Part shown: positions 25,830 to 33,843 of the stretch, one piece after another
How the letters are laid out: every line of letters starts with the position of its first letter
Position numbering within the stretch: the first letter of the stretch is position 1
NCBI RefSeq assembly: GCF_002860205.1
Contig: NZ_PGVB01000027.1
Coordinates: forward strand, 20,215-84,214
Source of the DNA: Bacillus sp. T33-2
GTDB taxonomy: Bacteria; Bacillota; Bacilli; Bacillales; Cytobacillaceae
Direction of reading: 5' to 3'
Length of the DNA stretch: 64,000 nt
Translations under genes and position numbers: made by a program
Notes under the pieces: generated by a model
Told to the model about the DNA's origin: nothing
Database searches by the model: none
Seen by the model: only the letters and a program-made list of their open reading frames with translations

Positions 25830-26560
25830 ACGGACTTTCATGAAGATATCCGATAGATGGGTTCTAACCAACTTTAGGTACACGGCTTCTCTGATAAAGT
25901 TGAATAGCCGGGTTCTAATGCACTATTAGATACTTGAGTTGCGGGATAAAGTCCAATAGAGGGCGCCTAATCGACCATATGCGCGCGAATTCCCTGAAAA
26001 AGTCCAATAGAGGGCTACATCGACCATATGCGCGCGAATTCCCTGAAAAAGTCCAATAGAGAGCTCCTAATCGACCACATGCCCGCGAATTCCCTGAAAA
26101 AGTCCAATAGAGGACGCCTAATCGACCATATGCGCGCGAATTCCCTGAAAAAGTCCAATAGGGAGTTCTAATCGACCTTATGGCCGCCAATTACCTGAAA
26201 AAGTCCAATAGAGGGCTACTAATCGACCATATGCGCGTGAATTCCCTGAAAAAGTCCAATAGGGAGTTCTAATCGACCTTATGGCCGCCAATTACCTGAA
26301 AAAGTCCAATAGAGGGCTACTAATCGACCATATGCGCGTGAATTCCCTGAAAAAGTCCAATAGAGGGCGCCTAATCGACCATATGCCCGCGAATTCCCTG
26401 AAAAAGTCCAATAGGGGGCTCACAATCGACTCTAGGCCCGCAAATTCTCCGGTAAAGTCCAATAGACGGGTTCTAATGCACTTTTAGGTACACGAATTCC
26501 CTGATGACGTCCAATTGCAGGGTTCAAACAGACTTTAATAAGCGGACTTACATGATAGTG
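25830..26560 (+). repeat. 51-bp tandem repeat array, about 14 units
   Basis: Consensus pieces are CGACCATATGCGCGCGAATT followed by CCCTGAAAAAGTCCAATAGA and a short variable end. Well-conserved units start at 25972, 26021, 26072, 26123, 26173, 26224, 26274, 26325, 26376 and 26427. Both edges (about 25830-25970 and 26460-26560) hold clearly decayed copies. Two sub-types alternate in the middle (ATATGCGCGTGAATTCCC and TTATGGCCGCCAATTACC), pointing to duplication of two-unit blocks. No gene is supported here. Confidence 0.92.
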
Positions 26561-26672
26561 TATGATCCGGATGCTTTTGGATTCTTCCCTTAGACTGTTG
26601 CGGTCACCATTTATGTTTTAAAACCCCTTTTTAGTGAACAGATAATAAAAGTCAACCTAAGGAGGATTGGAC

Positions 26673-26951
26673 ATGCGCAAATTTCTTAACAGGATACGCC
26701 TCGTTTTTAAGGTAAAAAAATTCCTGCCGTTTCTGGCTGAATTTTTCACCTCCAGGGAGGTCGACATAAAAAAGAAACTCTTATCAGTTGGTTTAATTGT
26801 AGGGTATTTTCTGCTGCCTTTTGACCTTGTGCCGGACTTCCTTGCGGTAATTGGCATTTTTGATGACGTGGGCATTATGTTGCTGATACTGCAGCAAATC
26901 ATTAAAATGGCACCGATAAATTTACGGGAGAAGTATCAATTACTCAAATAA
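26673..26951 (+). CDS. YkvA-like DUF1232 small membrane protein
   Basis: 92 residues. AAGGAGG at 26659-26665 gives the start ATG 26673, not the TTG at 26667. The DUF1232 signature is LLPFDLVPDFLAVIGIFDDVG (about 49-69), a hydrophobic hairpin with two conserved acidic spots. Function of the family is unknown. It starts about 110 bases after the repeat array ends. Confidence 0.88.
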   Translation: MRKFLNRIRLVFKVKKFLPFLAEFFTSREVDIKKKLLSVGLIVGYFLLPFDLVPDFLAVIGIFDDVGIMLLILQQIIKMAPINLREKYQLLK

Positions 26952-26962
26952 AATAACGCACA

Positions 26963-27010
26963 GGAGTTGGCCGCGCAGCATTCGAACTGTGTGCGCCAAC
27001 TCTTTTTTTT
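26963..27010 (+). terminator. Rho-independent terminator
   Basis: AGTTGGC pairs with GCCAACT, with further pairing between CGCGCA and TGTGCG, then eight T residues. Confidence 0.85.
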
Positions 27011-27108
27011 GCGAGTTTAAATCATAGGATTTTTTTCAAATTGACGAAAAACGAAACCTTTCCTATACTGATGAGAGTGAAAATAAGAAACAAGGTGAAT
27101 TTTACAGC

Positions 27109-28170
27109 ATGGAATTTCAGGTACAATATTTATCATTTTATGTAATACAGGTTGAAGGCAAAGGGGAACAGGCAGACAAACGATATAAGCATTTCCAGAC
27201 ATTGAATGAAGAAGAATATGAAAATAGCTCTCTCAAAGAATTTCTGGACGGGGAATTCACAAAAATTGTGAAGCGGAAAGCGGACCGGCATCCGAAGGCG
27301 GAAGAGGTTCCGACGAAAATCGGTTATTTTATTGTGGAAGAAGGCCATGATTTGACTTCAAATCCCAATTATAACCAGTTCCGCCGAGCCCGTTTCGCAG
27401 TATCGAAAGAACAGTTCCAGCAGGAGAGTGAAAAGTTCGCCGTCGCCTATGTGGATACAAGTGCAGTACGCGGTGGAGTTTTCCTTGTAGCAACAGCGAA
27501 GCTGCGAAAATATTATGATGATCCATTTATATTTATCATGAAATGTGATTTCGAACCTAAGGTAGCCTCCATTTCTGATGAGTCTACTTTGATCCGGAAC
27601 GTGGAAATGGCGATTACGACGAAGAACATGAAATCAATCCTTTACCCGTACATGCCAGAGGAGGGCATGATTTCTGACAATGAGCTAAAAATCAACCAGT
27701 CGTCCCATGCCCGATATTTCGAGGATTTTCTGAAATATGTAGAGTACGGGGAATCGATGCCGGAAATCGTTAAATCCCAGGTTATTGATATGGTAAAAGG
27801 CCATATGGAGGAAGCATTCCAGCCAGAAAGCGAAGAACGGCAACAACTGGAAAATGCGATGGAGATTTGGGCGGCGAGTGACAAGCGGGAGCTGCAGGAA
27901 CGGTTCGAAACGGAACAGGTAATCGAAGCTGCCGCACAGATCATTGAACATACACCTGAACTCGAACTCAAAATGAAGCTTGACCACATCTCGGTAAAGG
28001 GTATGCTTGCCGATTTTGGCGATAGCGTTCACCTTGCAAAGGCAAACGGGAAATATGTATTAATGATCGAAGCAGATTCGGTTGTTTTTGAAAAGGGCTT
28101 TTCACCGATCGAATTTGTAAAACCTGACCAAATCGAACAGGTAGTTGAGAAGATCCGTAGAAAACAATGA
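27109..28170 (+). CDS. DUF3900-like hypothetical protein
   Basis: 353 residues, soluble, starting MEFQVQYLSFYVIQVEGKG. It has an N-terminal alpha/beta part (about 1-170, including GYFIVEEGHDL and GGVFLVATAKLRKY), a helical middle and an EKIRRKQ end. From memory it resembles the Bacillus DUF3900 family; it also has some likeness in layout to nucleoid-associated NdpA proteins, which I do not press. ATG 27109 has AAGGTGA upstream. No enzymatic motif is seen. Confidence 0.7.
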   Translation: MEFQVQYLSFYVIQVEGKGEQADKRYKHFQTLNEEEYENSSLKEFLDGEFTKIVKRKADRHPKAEEVPTKIGYFIVEEGHDLTSNPNYNQFRRARFAVSKEQFQQESEKFAVAYVDTSAVRGGVFLVATAKLRKYYDDPFIFIMKCDFEPKVASISDESTLIRNVEMAITTKNMKSILYPYMPEEGMISDNELKINQSSHARYFEDFLKYVEYGESMPEIVKSQVIDMVKGHMEEAFQPESEERQQLENAMEIWAASDKRELQERFETEQVIEAAAQIIEHTPELELKMKLDHISVKGMLADFGDSVHLAKANGKYVLMIEADSVVFEKGFSPIEFVKPDQIEQVVEKIRRKQ

Positions 28171-28273
28171 TAACTTGATTGAAAACTGGCGTCCTGGTGG
28201 CGCCAATTTCCCTTAATTGGAAAATTGTTGCAAATAGTGTTGACGTAACTTCAGGCTTTTGGTAACTTATAAC

Positions 28274-28449
28274 TATATTGTAATACAAAATAGTAGTTGC
28301 ATATTTTTTTGAATTGGTATCTTGCAATACATGGAAGCTTCATGTTTTTATTTTTTCCTATAGTATCTTGTAATACAAACTAGTTTGTGCTAAAGGATCC
28401 CATGTAATGCAATACAATTTTTTTACTAGGTATCTTGTAATACAAGATA
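28274..28449 (+). promoter_or_regulatory. Five-copy operator array upstream of the padR gene
   Basis: The best copy is a perfect palindrome around one central base, TATCTTGTAATACAAGATA at 28431-28449. Variants lie at 28274-28292 (TATATTGTAATACAAAATA), 28318-28336, 28364-28382 (TATCTTGTAATACAAACTA) and 28403-28421. Centres are 44, 46, 39 and 28 bases apart. They end 38 bases before the PadR start, which fits autoregulation by a dimeric regulator. Binding by this PadR is inferred. Confidence 0.75.
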
Positions 28450-28487
28450 AGTTATTGCAGACACATACAGAGACGGAGGTGAAATTT

Positions 28488-28883
28488 TTGTCATCAAGCC
28501 AAATGCTCAAGGGAATTTTGGAAGGGTGCCTGCTGGCTGTCATAAACAAAGGGGAAACGTACGGCTATGAAATGATTGAAAAACTGGAACAGTACGGTTT
28601 CTACATGATAAGTGAAGGGAGCATTTATCCAGTTTTGCTGCGCATGCAGAAGGATAAGCTTGTCACAACTACGCTGAAGGAATCGCCTTCGGGGCCGAAA
28701 CGAAAGTATTATTCGCTTACCGTCAAAGGCATCGAGGAGCTTGAAGAATTCAAGAAGCGCTGGCTGGAGCTTTCGGGAAGCGTGAGCAGGCTTTTGCAGG
28801 AAGACCGAAATGAGAGGGGAAAAAAATTAAGAAACTGTCTCAAAAAAGTACAGACTTTGTTGATAATTTGCGCATGTATTTAG
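28488..28883 (+). CDS. PadR family transcriptional regulator
   Basis: 131 residues from TTG 28488, five bases after GGAGGTGA. The winged helix is clear: GCLLAVINKGETYGYEMIEK, then SEGSIYPVLLRMQKDKLV and GPKRKYYSLTVKG. PadR proteins repress nearby transporter or membrane genes. The last 21 codons (from about 28820) overlap the next gene out of frame and do not look like PadR. With one A fewer in the A7 run at 28820-28826, PadR would end NERGKN and the next gene would start at ATG 28810. So the end given here may be artificial. Confidence 0.88.
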   Translation: MSSSQMLKGILEGCLLAVINKGETYGYEMIEKLEQYGFYMISEGSIYPVLLRMQKDKLVTTTLKESPSGPKRKYYSLTVKGIEELEEFKKRWLELSGSVSRLLQEDRNERGKKLRNCLKKVQTLLIICACI

Positions 28884-29569
28884 TGTCAAGCGGAAAGAAA
28901 CAAAAAGAAATCGACGAAATTACGGCGGAACTAGAGGACCATTTGCTGCTGGCTGAACAAAACGGGAAAAACATTAATGACATCATTGGCAAATCTCCTC
29001 AACAATATATGGAGGATATAGCCAGCGAATTAAAGGTAGATTTCAAAGGATTATCAAAAGTCATTCCGATCATCATGATTGGGGCACTAGCCTATACCGT
29101 AATGGGAGATGCCATCAGGGGAACTATCGATTACTCTGCGATTATGTTGGTGGGCTTTCCCGTTGTCATCTTGTTGTTGCTTAGTATATATACAGGTGCC
29201 TTTAGACTTCTGGCGAAAAATGAAATCTCAAAAACGAAAGAAAATCTGATTTTTTTCGGATTGGGACTCATTTCAATCAGTTCTTTTGTTGTGCTAAGCG
29301 TATTGGATGAAAAAATCGGCGAGCCATTGTTCACTCTAGGAACCACCGGGCACATCGCCGTCGGAGTGGCCGCATCCCTCGTGTTTGTGGCGTTGGCGTT
29401 GTGGAGCAAAACATGGTTTTCGATAATCATTCCTTTGATCCTGTTCATTCCCGAAATTGTGGTCCGCCAGCTGCCCATCAGTGATGGGCAGAAATTATAC
29501 ATTTTCCTGCCGGTCATGTTTATCGGATTGGCAATTTACATGAGATGGGAACGTAAAAAAGTTTCCTGA
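28826..29569 (+). CDS. HAAS-domain membrane protein, partner of PadR
   Basis: About 247 residues. The N-terminal LVSSGKKQKEIDEITAELE and QQYMEDIASEL form the helical HAAS-type domain common in proteins next to PadR regulators, followed by about six membrane segments from residue 80. In the sequence as given no normal start lies near the ribosome site GAGGGG (28814-28819); an ATT at 28826 and a TTG at 28868 are in frame. Removing one A from the A7 run gives ATG 28810 and MRGEKIKKLSQKSTDFVDNL. Regulator and membrane protein overlap, so they are coupled. Its function is unknown. Confidence 0.75.
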   Translation: MKKLSQKSTDFVDNLRMYLVSSGKKQKEIDEITAELEDHLLLAEQNGKNINDIIGKSPQQYMEDIASELKVDFKGLSKVIPIIMIGALAYTVMGDAIRGTIDYSAIMLVGFPVVILLLLSIYTGAFRLLAKNEISKTKENLIFFGLGLISISSFVVLSVLDEKIGEPLFTLGTTGHIAVGVAASLVFVALALWSKTWFSIIIPLILFIPEIVVRQLPISDGQKLYIFLPVMFIGLAIYMRWERKKVS

Positions 29570-29579
29570 GGCTATTCCC

Positions 29580-29620
29580 GCCGCCCCTTCATCATTTAAG
29601 GGGGCGGCTGTATTTTTTTT
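29580..29620 (+). terminator. Rho-independent terminator
   Basis: GCCGCCCCTT pairs with AAGGGGGCGGC, then eight or more T residues. It ends the padR operon. Confidence 0.92.
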
Positions 29621-29765
29621 TGTAAGGAAAAAGTATGTGAAACGGCCTTGGCTATCAATCTTTTGCATTGGTTTGACTGAATAGGGGGTCCACTGGGGGA
29701 CGAGATGTTATCCTTCAAATTATAAAAATATTTTTTCCAAAAAGTACTTCATTTTTCCAAAACAC

Positions 29766-29821
29766 TATAATATAATATAACTGTATTAACTGTATTAAGA
29801 ATAATAGTACACTAAGTACAG
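29766..29821 (+). promoter_or_regulatory. Promoter with candidate GntR operators
   Basis: TATAATATAATATAA at 29767-29781 offers -10 boxes. Just after it lie the direct repeat CTGTATTAA CTGTATTAA and the inverted pieces GTACACTAAGTACAG ending at 29821. These flank the GntR gene start and are the likely autoregulatory sites, as in the YtrA family. Confidence 0.5.
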
Positions 29822-29834
29822 ATTGGGGGTCATT

Positions 29835-30251
29835 ATGTTTGAGCTGGATATGCGGAGCCGGAAACCCATTTATGAGCAATTAGTCGAGAAACTGAAAGAA
29901 CTGATTATTAACGAAGTGCTCAAGCCCGATGAACAGCTGCCTTCGGTGAGAACTCTGGCCCAGCAGCTGACGATCAATCCCAATACAATCCAAAAAGCCT
30001 ATAGGGAGCTTGAGAACCAGGGATATATATATTCGGTCCAGGGCCGTGGCAGTTTTGTGAATGTTTTCAACCACGTCCAGGACCAGGAAAAAATCGCAAA
30101 TGTCAAAAGAGAATTTGAAAAGCTTGTTCTGGAAGCCTTATATCTAGGGATAGCGGCCGAGGAACTTTATATGATGATAAAAGAATTGGGAGCTTCAAAA
30201 GGGGGAGGCGATCACGATGATTCGAATGAAAAACGTCAGCAAAGAATTTGA
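29835..30251 (+). CDS. GntR family regulator, YtrA subfamily
   Basis: 138 residues from ATG 29835 after GGGGG. The winged helix is typical (PIYEQLVEKLKELIINEVLK, LPSVRTLAQQL, NPNTIQKAYRELENQGYI). The short helical C-terminus without a ligand domain marks the YtrA subfamily, which controls ABC exporter operons and often responds to wall-active antibiotics. The stop codon overlaps the following ATPase start by 35 bases, so translation is coupled. Confidence 0.92.
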   Translation: MFELDMRSRKPIYEQLVEKLKELIINEVLKPDEQLPSVRTLAQQLTINPNTIQKAYRELENQGYIYSVQGRGSFVNVFNHVQDQEKIANVKREFEKLVLEALYLGIAAEELYMMIKELGASKGGGDHDDSNEKRQQRI

Positions 30252-31116
30252 TGGCCTGGACGCAGTTGCAAAAGTGGATATGTCAGTTCATAAAGGCTCG
30301 ATTTATGGTTTGGTCGGCTCGAATGGTGCTGGCAAAACAACACTTTTAAAGCTGATTGCCGGTATCTACCGGCAGGACAATGGCGACGTGACAGTAAATG
30401 GAGAGGCAGTTTACGAAAATGTTGGTTTAAAGGACAGCATCTTTTTTATTCCTGATTACCCATACTTTTTTCCACAATACACGATTATACAAATGGCCAA
30501 TTTTTATAAAAGTGTTTATGCGGGCTGGGACGACGGCCGTTTTAACAGACTGCTGGAACTGTTTGAAATCGATATGAAGAAAAAACTGCACACCTACTCA
30601 AAAGGGCTGCAAAGACAGACAGCTTTCATATTGGCATTATCGACGATGCCAGAAATATTGCTTCTTGATGAACCGATGGACGGCCTCGACCCGGTGGTGA
30701 GGAAAAAAGTCAAAAACCTGCTGATCCAGGATGTTGCCGACCGAGAGATGACACTCCTGATATCCTCACATAATTTGCGGGAGATCGAAGATATTTGCGA
30801 TCATATCGGAATCCTGCACAAAGGAAAGCTGGTCATTGAGAAAGAGCTTGATGATCTCAAGTCGGATGTACATAAAATACAGGTTGCTTTTAAAGGGGAA
30901 ATCCCTGCAGAAATGCTGGAACGACTGAAGCCTTTGCATACCGAAAAACGCGGCAGTGTCCTTTTATGTGTTGTCAGAGGACGAGAGGACGAGATAAGTA
31001 CGGTGGTTGACGAGTTTAATCCGGTCATTTTTGATTTGCTTCCACTTACACTAGAGGAAATCTTTATTTATGAAATGGGGGATATTGGCTATGCCATCAA
31101 GAATGTCCTTGTTTAA
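30217..31116 (+). CDS. ABC transporter ATP-binding protein
   Basis: 299 residues. Walker A is GSNGAGKTT (about 34-42), the signature is YSKGLQRQ in place of LSGGQ, Walker B is ILLLDEPMDGLDP and the switch His is in SSHNL. The C-terminal about 80 residues follow the YtrB/EcsA pattern. It powers the permease encoded next, whose frame overlaps its end by 26 bases. Export rather than import is likely because no binding protein is encoded. Confidence 0.93.
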   Translation: MIRMKNVSKEFDGLDAVAKVDMSVHKGSIYGLVGSNGAGKTTLLKLIAGIYRQDNGDVTVNGEAVYENVGLKDSIFFIPDYPYFFPQYTIIQMANFYKSVYAGWDDGRFNRLLELFEIDMKKKLHTYSKGLQRQTAFILALSTMPEILLLDEPMDGLDPVVRKKVKNLLIQDVADREMTLLISSHNLREIEDICDHIGILHKGKLVIEKELDDLKSDVHKIQVAFKGEIPAEMLERLKPLHTEKRGSVLLCVVRGREDEISTVVDEFNPVIFDLLPLTLEEIFIYEMGDIGYAIKNVLV

Positions 31117-33055
31117 TCCAAAGTTTAACCTTCAAATTGCCCGAAGTGTCGGCTGGGTGTCGATTATTTATTTTCTCGGCCTTGCCTTCGCACTTCCATT
31201 AAGGATGTTGATGACTTATTCCAATGAACTCACAAGGGTCAATTTAAAAGTAGATAATCTGTTTCATATCGACCTGCCGATCCAATTGGCACTCACTGCC
31301 TCAGTACCCATTCTCATCAGTGTGTTTCTTTTCCGCTTTTTACACGTGAAAGCGGCAGCAGACCTGATGCACAGCCTGCCGATAAAACGGGAGCGGCTGT
31401 TCTTCCATTACACTATTGCAGGCGTTGTTCTATTGCTGGTGCCTGTGATCGCCATTGCGTTAATAGTCTTGATCATTCATTCTGCTTTTGGCTTTGGGAT
31501 CTACTTTAGCACGGAAGACATCCTTTATTGGGCGAGTACTACAATAGTGTTTGATATCGTCCTGTTTGCGGCGGGTGTTTTTGTGGCCATGTTGACAGGA
31601 TTGACTGCTGTCCATGCAGTGTTGACCTATATTTTTGTCCTGTTTCCTGCAGGGATTACACTGCTTGTGCTGTTTAACCTGAAAGTTTTACTCTACGGCT
31701 TCCCGCGGGATCACTACATGAACCTGAACATCGATAAAATGACGCCAATTTCATATGTGGCTATGCTGGAACGGCATACTCTCCATTGGGAGGGAACAGT
31801 CATTTATTTGCTGATTGCGGCTGTATTATATGGGTTCTCTCTGTTCATCTATAAGAAAAGAAAGGTTGAAGCAGTGTCCCAGGCGATTGCGTTTTCCAGC
31901 CTTAAATCTATCTTTAAATATGGGGCCACTTTCTGTACCATGCTTCTCGGGGGAATGTATTTCGGGAATGTACAGGGACAACTGGCGTGGACGATTTTCG
32001 GATACGTGCTTGGGGCGATAATCGGGTATTTTGCTGCGGAAATGGTTTTGGAGAAGACATGGAGGGTTTTTAATAAATTTAAGGGGTTGGCGCTGTATGC
32101 TGCAGGCATTTTAATGATCGTGGTTGTTGCCCAGCTACTCGAACCATATGAGGACCGTGTCCCTTCCATGGATAAAGTGAAAAGTGTATTGTTCACTGAC
32201 ATGCCAATAGGCTATGTGTATGAATATAAATCCCAGACACCAGAACCTTTAACAGGAAAAGAGTCCCTCCAAGATGTTCAGGAGCTGCACAGTCAGATTG
32301 TGGCAGATAAAAAAGAGAATGTAACAGATCAATCCCGCTTTTATGAAAATGTATTTTTCATATATGAGCTAGATAATAGCAAAAAGATGATCCGCCAGTA
32401 CCAGATCGAGAAAAATAAGTATAAGCGATATCTTAAGCCAATCTACGAATCTGCTGAATACAAGCGCAGCACCCGTGACATATTTGATTTCAAAACAGAA
32501 GACGTGAATAAAATCACCATTACTTCAAACGGTCCAGAAAATCAAAGTGTTAATATTGTTGAAGAAAAAGATTTGAAGGAAGCAGTTGAGCTTTTAAAGG
32601 ATGAGGTCCTGCATGAATCCTACGATGAAATGAATCAATCGAATGGGATTAGCTCCAGGGTGGAGATTTTCATTGCCAGGGACAGGATCATTCATGTTGA
32701 TTTTAAGTATTCGTACGATAAGTTTGAACAATGGCTCGAGGAAAAAGGTAAACTCGACGAGGCGAGAGTGTCAGCAGATGATATTGAACATATCCTGATT
32801 GCTTCATACGAAGATGTGCGTTCACCTGAACACAGAGGGAGCGCCCGGGATGTTGTCAGCGAGCTTGAAGGCCAGCCTGGCTCGTTAAAAATAACGGATA
32901 AAAAACGGATTGATTATTGTTTGGAGAATGTCGGCTGGGGTGATTCTGACCAGAAATATGGGGTGCTGATATATTTTAAAGGCATCGAATATCCGCAAGT
33001 TGGCTGGTTTGATAAAGACAATGCTCCCGACTTTGTCATCAATCATTTCAAATAG
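31091..33055 (+). CDS. ABC transporter permease with a large C-terminal extracytoplasmic domain
   Basis: 654 residues from ATG 31091, nine bases after GGGGGA. About ten membrane segments fill residues 15-365. The remainder (about 365-654, starting MDKVKSVLFTDMPIG) is hydrophilic, apparently lies outside the cell and includes EVFIARDRIIHVDFKY-like beta stretches. The shape resembles Bacillus ABC permeases with a C-terminal DUF6449-type domain. That exposed domain could sense a ligand or help release substrate. The ECF sigma gene follows after 39 bases. Confidence 0.85.
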   Translation: MPSRMSLFNPKFNLQIARSVGWVSIIYFLGLAFALPLRMLMTYSNELTRVNLKVDNLFHIDLPIQLALTASVPILISVFLFRFLHVKAAADLMHSLPIKRERLFFHYTIAGVVLLLVPVIAIALIVLIIHSAFGFGIYFSTEDILYWASTTIVFDIVLFAAGVFVAMLTGLTAVHAVLTYIFVLFPAGITLLVLFNLKVLLYGFPRDHYMNLNIDKMTPISYVAMLERHTLHWEGTVIYLLIAAVLYGFSLFIYKKRKVEAVSQAIAFSSLKSIFKYGATFCTMLLGGMYFGNVQGQLAWTIFGYVLGAIIGYFAAEMVLEKTWRVFNKFKGLALYAAGILMIVVVAQLLEPYEDRVPSMDKVKSVLFTDMPIGYVYEYKSQTPEPLTGKESLQDVQELHSQIVADKKENVTDQSRFYENVFFIYELDNSKKMIRQYQIEKNKYKRYLKPIYESAEYKRSTRDIFDFKTEDVNKITITSNGPENQSVNIVEEKDLKEAVELLKDEVLHESYDEMNQSNGISSRVEIFIARDRIIHVDFKYSYDKFEQWLEEKGKLDEARVSADDIEHILIASYEDVRSPEHRGSARDVVSELEGQPGSLKITDKKRIDYCLENVGWGDSDQKYGVLIYFKGIEYPQVGWFDKDNAPDFVINHFK

Positions 33056-33094
33056 AATATAGTCGGGATGGCCTGGGATAAGGAGAGTGTGAGG

Positions 33095-33631
33095 ATGGGA
33101 TATACGAATAAGCTGGAAATTGATTTTAATGAGCTGGTATTAACATATTCGAAGAAGTTGTACCAGGTTGCATATGCCGTTACGAGAGACGTCCATGTTG
33201 CAGAAGATGTAGTCCAGGAAACCTTTATTAAAGCATTTAAAAAAATCGGATCCATCAACGATCATGCAAAAATTGGGGCCTGGCTTTCGTCCATAGCCGC
33301 CAGGACAGCTATTGACTTTATCCGGGCGGAAAGAAGGAAAAAATGTTTCCCTGTCGACCAACTGATAATGGAACAGGTGGGCAATGGCTTGGCTATTAAG
33401 GAAAGCGTCGAGGGCGAAGTTGAAGCAGCTTTGCTAAAAGAAGAAATCCTGGATTTGGTGAATCTTTTGACATATGAACATCAAGAAATACTCCTGTTAA
33501 AAGCAAACTTTGGCCTGAAGGAAGATGAGATCGCCCAGCAGCTCGAACTGAGATCTTCTACTGTAAAAACAAGGCTTTACAGGGCTCGCAAGCAACTCAA
33601 AGGATTTTTGTCACAGAAAAATACTGCGTAA
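33095..33631 (+). CDS. ECF-type RNA polymerase sigma factor
   Basis: 178 residues. Region 2 is AYAVTRDVHVAEDVVQETFI and the following KAFKKIGS, with the -10 reading helix; region 4 is EHQEILLLKANFGLKEDEIA and SSTVKTRLYRARKQLK. ATG 33095 lies nine bases after AAGGAG. ECF sigma factors are normally held by a membrane anti-sigma encoded next to them, but the following gene is a cytoplasmic STAS protein behind a terminator. The ABC permease just upstream may be cotranscribed and could play that part; this is an inference. Confidence 0.9.
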   Translation: MGYTNKLEIDFNELVLTYSKKLYQVAYAVTRDVHVAEDVVQETFIKAFKKIGSINDHAKIGAWLSSIAARTAIDFIRAERRKKCFPVDQLIMEQVGNGLAIKESVEGEVEAALLKEEILDLVNLLTYEHQEILLLKANFGLKEDEIAQQLELRSSTVKTRLYRARKQLKGFLSQKNTA

Positions 33632-33640
33632 TATTGAAGG

Positions 33641-33676
33641 GGTCACTGCGTTTGAGGACGGTGACCCTGTTTTTTA
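33641..33676 (+). terminator. Rho-independent terminator
   Basis: GGGTCAC / GTGACCC stem with a loop of about 12 bases, then TTTTTT. It ends the ABC-sigma cluster. Confidence 0.88.
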
Positions 33677-33843
33677 TTTGAAGTTAAACATGAGGGAAAT
33701 CCGCGAGCGGTTAAAAAAAATAGACAAAAGTCGACGAAACGGGTACGCTAATTAATGAAAAAATTGAGTTGTCAATAGGGATTAATATCTTTTACATAAT
33801 CAAATCATCTTAAGTGACAGGCAATGAAAGGAGATGTTCTGAT

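Noticed and set aside
25915..26487. Open frames on both strands through the 51-bp repeats (repeat unit of 17 residues such as YWTFSGNSRAYGRLG)
   Set aside because: The unit length is divisible by three, so any frame without a stop stays open. No ribosome site, and the edges do not read as protein.
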